This document shows, in pieces, positions 61,311 through 64,000 of a DNA stretch of 64,000 bases. Each line of letters opens with the position of its first letter. The first letter of the stretch is position 1. The notes beneath the pieces are model-generated. The model saw nothing but the letters and a program-made list of their open reading frames with translations. It was not told the DNA's origin and ran no database searches. The stretch lies in assembly GCA_963969365.1 (NCBI GenBank), contig OZ017755.1, positions 1,550,001 through 1,614,000 of the forward strand. The letters run 5' to 3'. This DNA is from Asterochloris sp. CNOR1 (Eukaryota > Chlorophyta > Trebouxiophyceae > Trebouxiales > Trebouxiaceae). A program made the position numbers and the translations under genes.

Positions 61311-64000
61311 CTATTGGTCACTGTGGGGACTGGCATTGTGGCTTCTGGTGGGCTGCTCTCCATCCCTATAGAGGAGGTAAGTGCGCATGCGCCCTTTGCC
61401 CTTCACATCCACATGGTCTGCATGCCGAAATACAAGACATCAGGGGTTCAGCGAATGGGCTCAAGGAGGGACCTGAGAGCAGGAGGAAATTGCGCATACA
61501 CACCTCGCCCTTGACACCCACATGATCTTCAGGCAGCAGTAGCAGACATCCAAGGCCAGCAGCCATGCAGGTGCAAGACAAGGGGCACTGCAGGGCGGCT
61601 CAGTGCAGCCCCTCAACATTGTTTACATGCAGCAACAACCAGGTCTCTGTGCTTGCTGACGAAGTGACGCAAAAGCGAGCACCAGTGGGACCCCTGCACA
61701 GCCCAAATGGGTCTCATCACAAGATGTTGCCCCGCCCTCCAGGTGTTCACAGCAGTCCACTGGCTGCCAAGCTGGCAGTAGCATATGTGACCCATGGCTG
61801 GAGCCTGGCAGCCCTCAGCGCCATGGCTGCTCACCTCGCATCTCCCACTGCATGGGCCCCGAGCCGATCATGTGGTAGGTGTCCTCGGACACCTGCACCC
61901 TCCCAGGCAGCCCAGTGCTCTCCATGCGGCTGGCCGTGTTGACAGTGTCGCCAAAGAGGCAGTAACGTGGGCGAATCTGGCCGACGATGCCGCTCATCAC
62001 GGCACCTGCAGCCAGTGAGCCACTGTCTCAGGGGCGCCATGTCAGCTCCAGGATGGCCTGCTGCGTCAGCCAGCCCACCTAGCGCCTGCAAATCCAGGAC
62101 AGGGTTGTCATTTCTCATGCCAGCTCTACAAGGTGCTGCTGCCCCAGCCTGCTGCCGCAGCTAAGGGCGCGCATAGTCCTGTCTAACAGAGGGTCAGCCA
62201 GGCAATGGCCGGGAGATTACAGTCCCTCACAACTGACAGCTGCCATGCACAATCAGATCGTTTTCCACTGTCGCTGCCGTCAGGCTCATGTAAGGCATTC
62301 TCTCCATTGTGGCCTCAGTGCCTGTGCGCTGCCAATGCAGCCACACCCTAAAGCAGCCACAGATCCCAGCTGAGGTGGTGCCACCATCTGGCCCCCAGGG
62401 GATCGGCACAGAGGTGGCCGCCTGCAGGGCTCTTCTGTACAGGCAGCCCAAGCTCTTGCTGCGCTACTGCCCCAGCAACAACAAAGCCAATGACCCCCTT
62501 GAGGGGTGTACCCTGTGGGCATCTGCAGCACTGTGGCCGGCCCCCCAGCGCCTGGGCAGTGCAACAAGCACAACAAGCAGCTTGCCTGAGGAGATGCCTA
62601 CCCCGACACAATGGCTTTCCCGAGGGCACCTGCACAGCCAAGGCTGCCCACAGCCGTGGTGCAGTGCAACTTGTTGCGTAGTACGGCTGCACACCTGAGT
62701 GGATGCCCACCCTGACCACTACTGGCACCCCTGTAGGCATCTGCACAGTGGATGCCGCCCGCAGCAGCTCGTCCGCAAAGGCCACGATGGTGCGGGCATG
62801 GTTGGTGTGGGTGAAGATGAGCCCCGAGGCCACCATGTAGCAGTCCCCAATGGTCTCCACCTTGTACAGGTTGTACTTCTCACACAAGTTGTCAAACTTG
62901 GTGAACAGCTTGTGTAGCATGGTCATGACCTGCAGGCAATGAGTGAGAGAGTGGCTGCTGGCTGGCACCCATTCTAGGCCCCCCATGCAGGCTGGGTGCA
63001 GCATAAATGAGACCTGCAACAGCCCAGAAACCGCCATGCTGGCGGCAAGGGCACCTCAGGCTGTGGAATTGAATGAGCGGCTTGTGCAGCATGGTCAGGA
63101 CGCGCAGGCAGGGACTGGAACAGTAGTGACCATTGTTGCTCATGTGTATCTTGTTGGATGGGTCTGGGAGTGGCTTCGGTCTGTGAGCTGCCGGCTGCGC
63201 TATGGTTAGTCTGGAGCCACTCACAGCAGAGCTGCTGACATGCTGCTCCCGTGTGCCAAGTCAGCACATTTCTTGACAGTCAGGATCTCTCCCCACCAGT
63301 GCCGCACCCTGTGCTGCCTGTGGGCAGCAGAGCCTGCTAAGTCTGCAGAGCCTGCCAAGTCAAAAGCGCCAGGCTCCTCCCAGCAAAGTTGTTCCAAGGC
63401 GTCCCGACCCCCTTAGTCATGCCATTCGTGCACACTCAGTGAAATGAGCAGAACCTGTCAGGAGTCTGACCCTGTACCCTTTCCAACAGCCGGCCTGCGC
63501 CCACCTGGTGGGGGTGCGCTTGGTTGGCCATGTCAGTGAAGCCAACAATGTCAGTGAACATGATGCTGACGCTGCTGTGCCACTCTGCGTACACGATGTT
63601 GCCCTCATCATCTGAGGAGCCATCATCTGCTGCCTGGGGCAGGGAGGCGGAGGAGGCCCTTCTGAGGCTGTCCTGTGCCTGCAGGGCCGTCACAGAAGCA
63701 GGCCGGGCCAGCGCTACGAGCGGGCGCGGCCGGGCTGCAATGTATGAGAAAATGGAGGTCAGCAGCAGGCAGACGGGGGCGAAGGAAGGGAGCTGGACAT
63801 GCATTGCAGCAAAGCAGGCTGGCGTTCCAGGGGATTGCTGCCCGCCAAAGGGCAGCGTGCAAGGCCCTGTCAACTTCCTGTTCTGGAAGTTGAGGTGCTT
63901 GCAGGAGCTGCCAGGGTGAGCAGGCTGCTTGCCAATTACGTGTGTCCCCCAGGCTGCCTGTCAGGTGCACCCAAGACAGGCAGCAGGCAGCAGCCTCACC
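61311..64000 (-). CDS. Class III nucleotide cyclase, probably guanylate cyclase; 5' end outside window
   Basis: Exons seen: 63505 to about 63850 (or beyond), 62695-62929, 61835-62005 and 61311-61417 (TAG), all in phase. The first has a membrane helix ([16 protein letters not shown]), an acidic linker and [16 protein letters not shown] with the first metal Asp. The second has [20 protein letters not shown] then [16 protein letters not shown] with the second metal Asp, and [10 protein letters not shown]. The third has [20 protein letters not shown] then [20 protein letters not shown], with the Asn and Arg of the active site. The last gives [18 protein letters not shown]. Glu in KVETIGD and Cys in RYCLFGD are the residues that favour GTP over ATP in known guanylate cyclases, so cGMP is the inferred product. 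It is membrane-anchored with the sensor part upstream, off the window. Degenerate exon copies fill its introns (see repeats). Confidence 0.9.
61366..61526 (-). repeat. Diverged copy of the cyclase last exon, possible alternative 3' exon
   Basis: An AAG acceptor at 61527 opens a frame [18 protein letters not shown] that parallels the true last exon [17 protein letters not shown] at 61417. Both start with A(T/C)CATGTGG and would join exon 61835-62005 in the same phase (G then AT or AC, giving Asp). The copy frame stays open to a stop at 61366-61368. Confidence 0.7.
62371..62760 (-). repeat. Four tandem degenerate copies of the cyclase GIHSG exon end (period about 110 bp)
   Basis: On the + strand the exon end reads ctgagtggatgcccaccctg at 62695 and ggcatctgcacagtggatgc near 62736. 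Diverged copies start near 62586 (ctgaggagatgcctaccccg ... ggcacctgcacag), near 62500 (taccctgtgggcatctgcag) and near 62371 (ctgaggtggtgccaccatct ... gatcggcacagaggtggccg). The 62586 copy translates on the minus strand as [17 protein letters not shown] beside the real [18 protein letters not shown]. Its donor would be GC instead of GT. Confidence 0.7.
62891..63110 (-). repeat. Exon start copied into the upstream intron (36 of 48 positions identical)
   Basis: The + strand segment 62891-62938 (start of exon [15 protein letters not shown] with its acceptor) is matched at 63063-63110, which translates on the minus strand as [15 protein letters not shown]. By eye 36 of 48 positions agree. The acceptor AG of the copy is mutated (CAG to CGC), so it is a dead pseudo-exon. 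Confidence 0.75.

Noticed and set aside
1-64000. CRISPR arrays, insertion sequences, intact retroelements, rRNA genes
   Set aside because: No regular repeat-spacer pattern, transposase, reverse transcriptase or rRNA sequence was found in either strand.

Overview
The window is intron-dense nuclear DNA of a green plant-lineage eukaryote, most likely a unicellular green alga (Chlorophyta, perhaps Trebouxiophyceae; the class is a guess). The evidence is spliceosomal genes with short exons, GT..AG introns of about 60-850 nt with TGCAG acceptors, strong CTG/CAG/TGCA bias, Ala/Gln/Ser-rich low-complexity proteins, plastid-type genes (CPP1-like protein, plastid rhodanese protein) and a plant-type F-box/LRR protein. 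I see no operons, CRISPR arrays, phage genes or intact transposons. Exon borders were read by eye from splice sites and frame continuity.

Layout. 1-4925 (-): F-box/LRR protein, truncated at the left edge. 5425-10021 (+): glutamine synthetase II, all nine exons in phase. 10275-24175 (-): very large locus with two PH-like domains followed by Gln/Ser-rich and coiled-coil sequence. 24286-25517+ (-): cardiolipin synthase. 26767-28530 (+): RluA-family pseudouridine synthase. 28631-30161 (-): two small unrecognised genes. 30597-31850 (+): fragments of an unresolved gene. 32659-36791 (+): TKL-like protein kinase. 36947-41001 (-): RAD18 E3 ubiquitin ligase. 41312-51091 (-): HNH-like plus telobox-Myb plus coiled-coil gene. 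51467-53042 (+): CPP1-like plastid J-like membrane protein. 53207-55167 (-): plastid rhodanese-like protein. 56930-58545 (-): unrecognised gene. 58636-60803 (+): ribosomal protein eS7. 61311 to the right edge (-): class III guanylate cyclase, 5' end outside the window.

The genes serve unrelated tasks: nitrogen assimilation, mitochondrial lipid synthesis, RNA modification, translation, post-replication repair, plastid biogenesis, cGMP signalling and protein turnover. Several pairs are divergent with short shared promoters (F-box/GS, HNH-Myb/CPP1, unknown/eS7); others converge.

The most unusual feature is recurrent local tandem duplication of exon pieces into neighbouring introns. The cyclase shows three such families, including a possible alternative last exon in the same phase. 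The coiled-coil gene has a 152-bp duplication with only two mismatches seen. Cardiolipin synthase has an older copy, and the unresolved + strand gene has a duplicated 3' splice site. This fits ongoing exon or intron gain by tandem duplication. The second item of interest is a predicted protein joining an HNH-like module to a telobox Myb domain.
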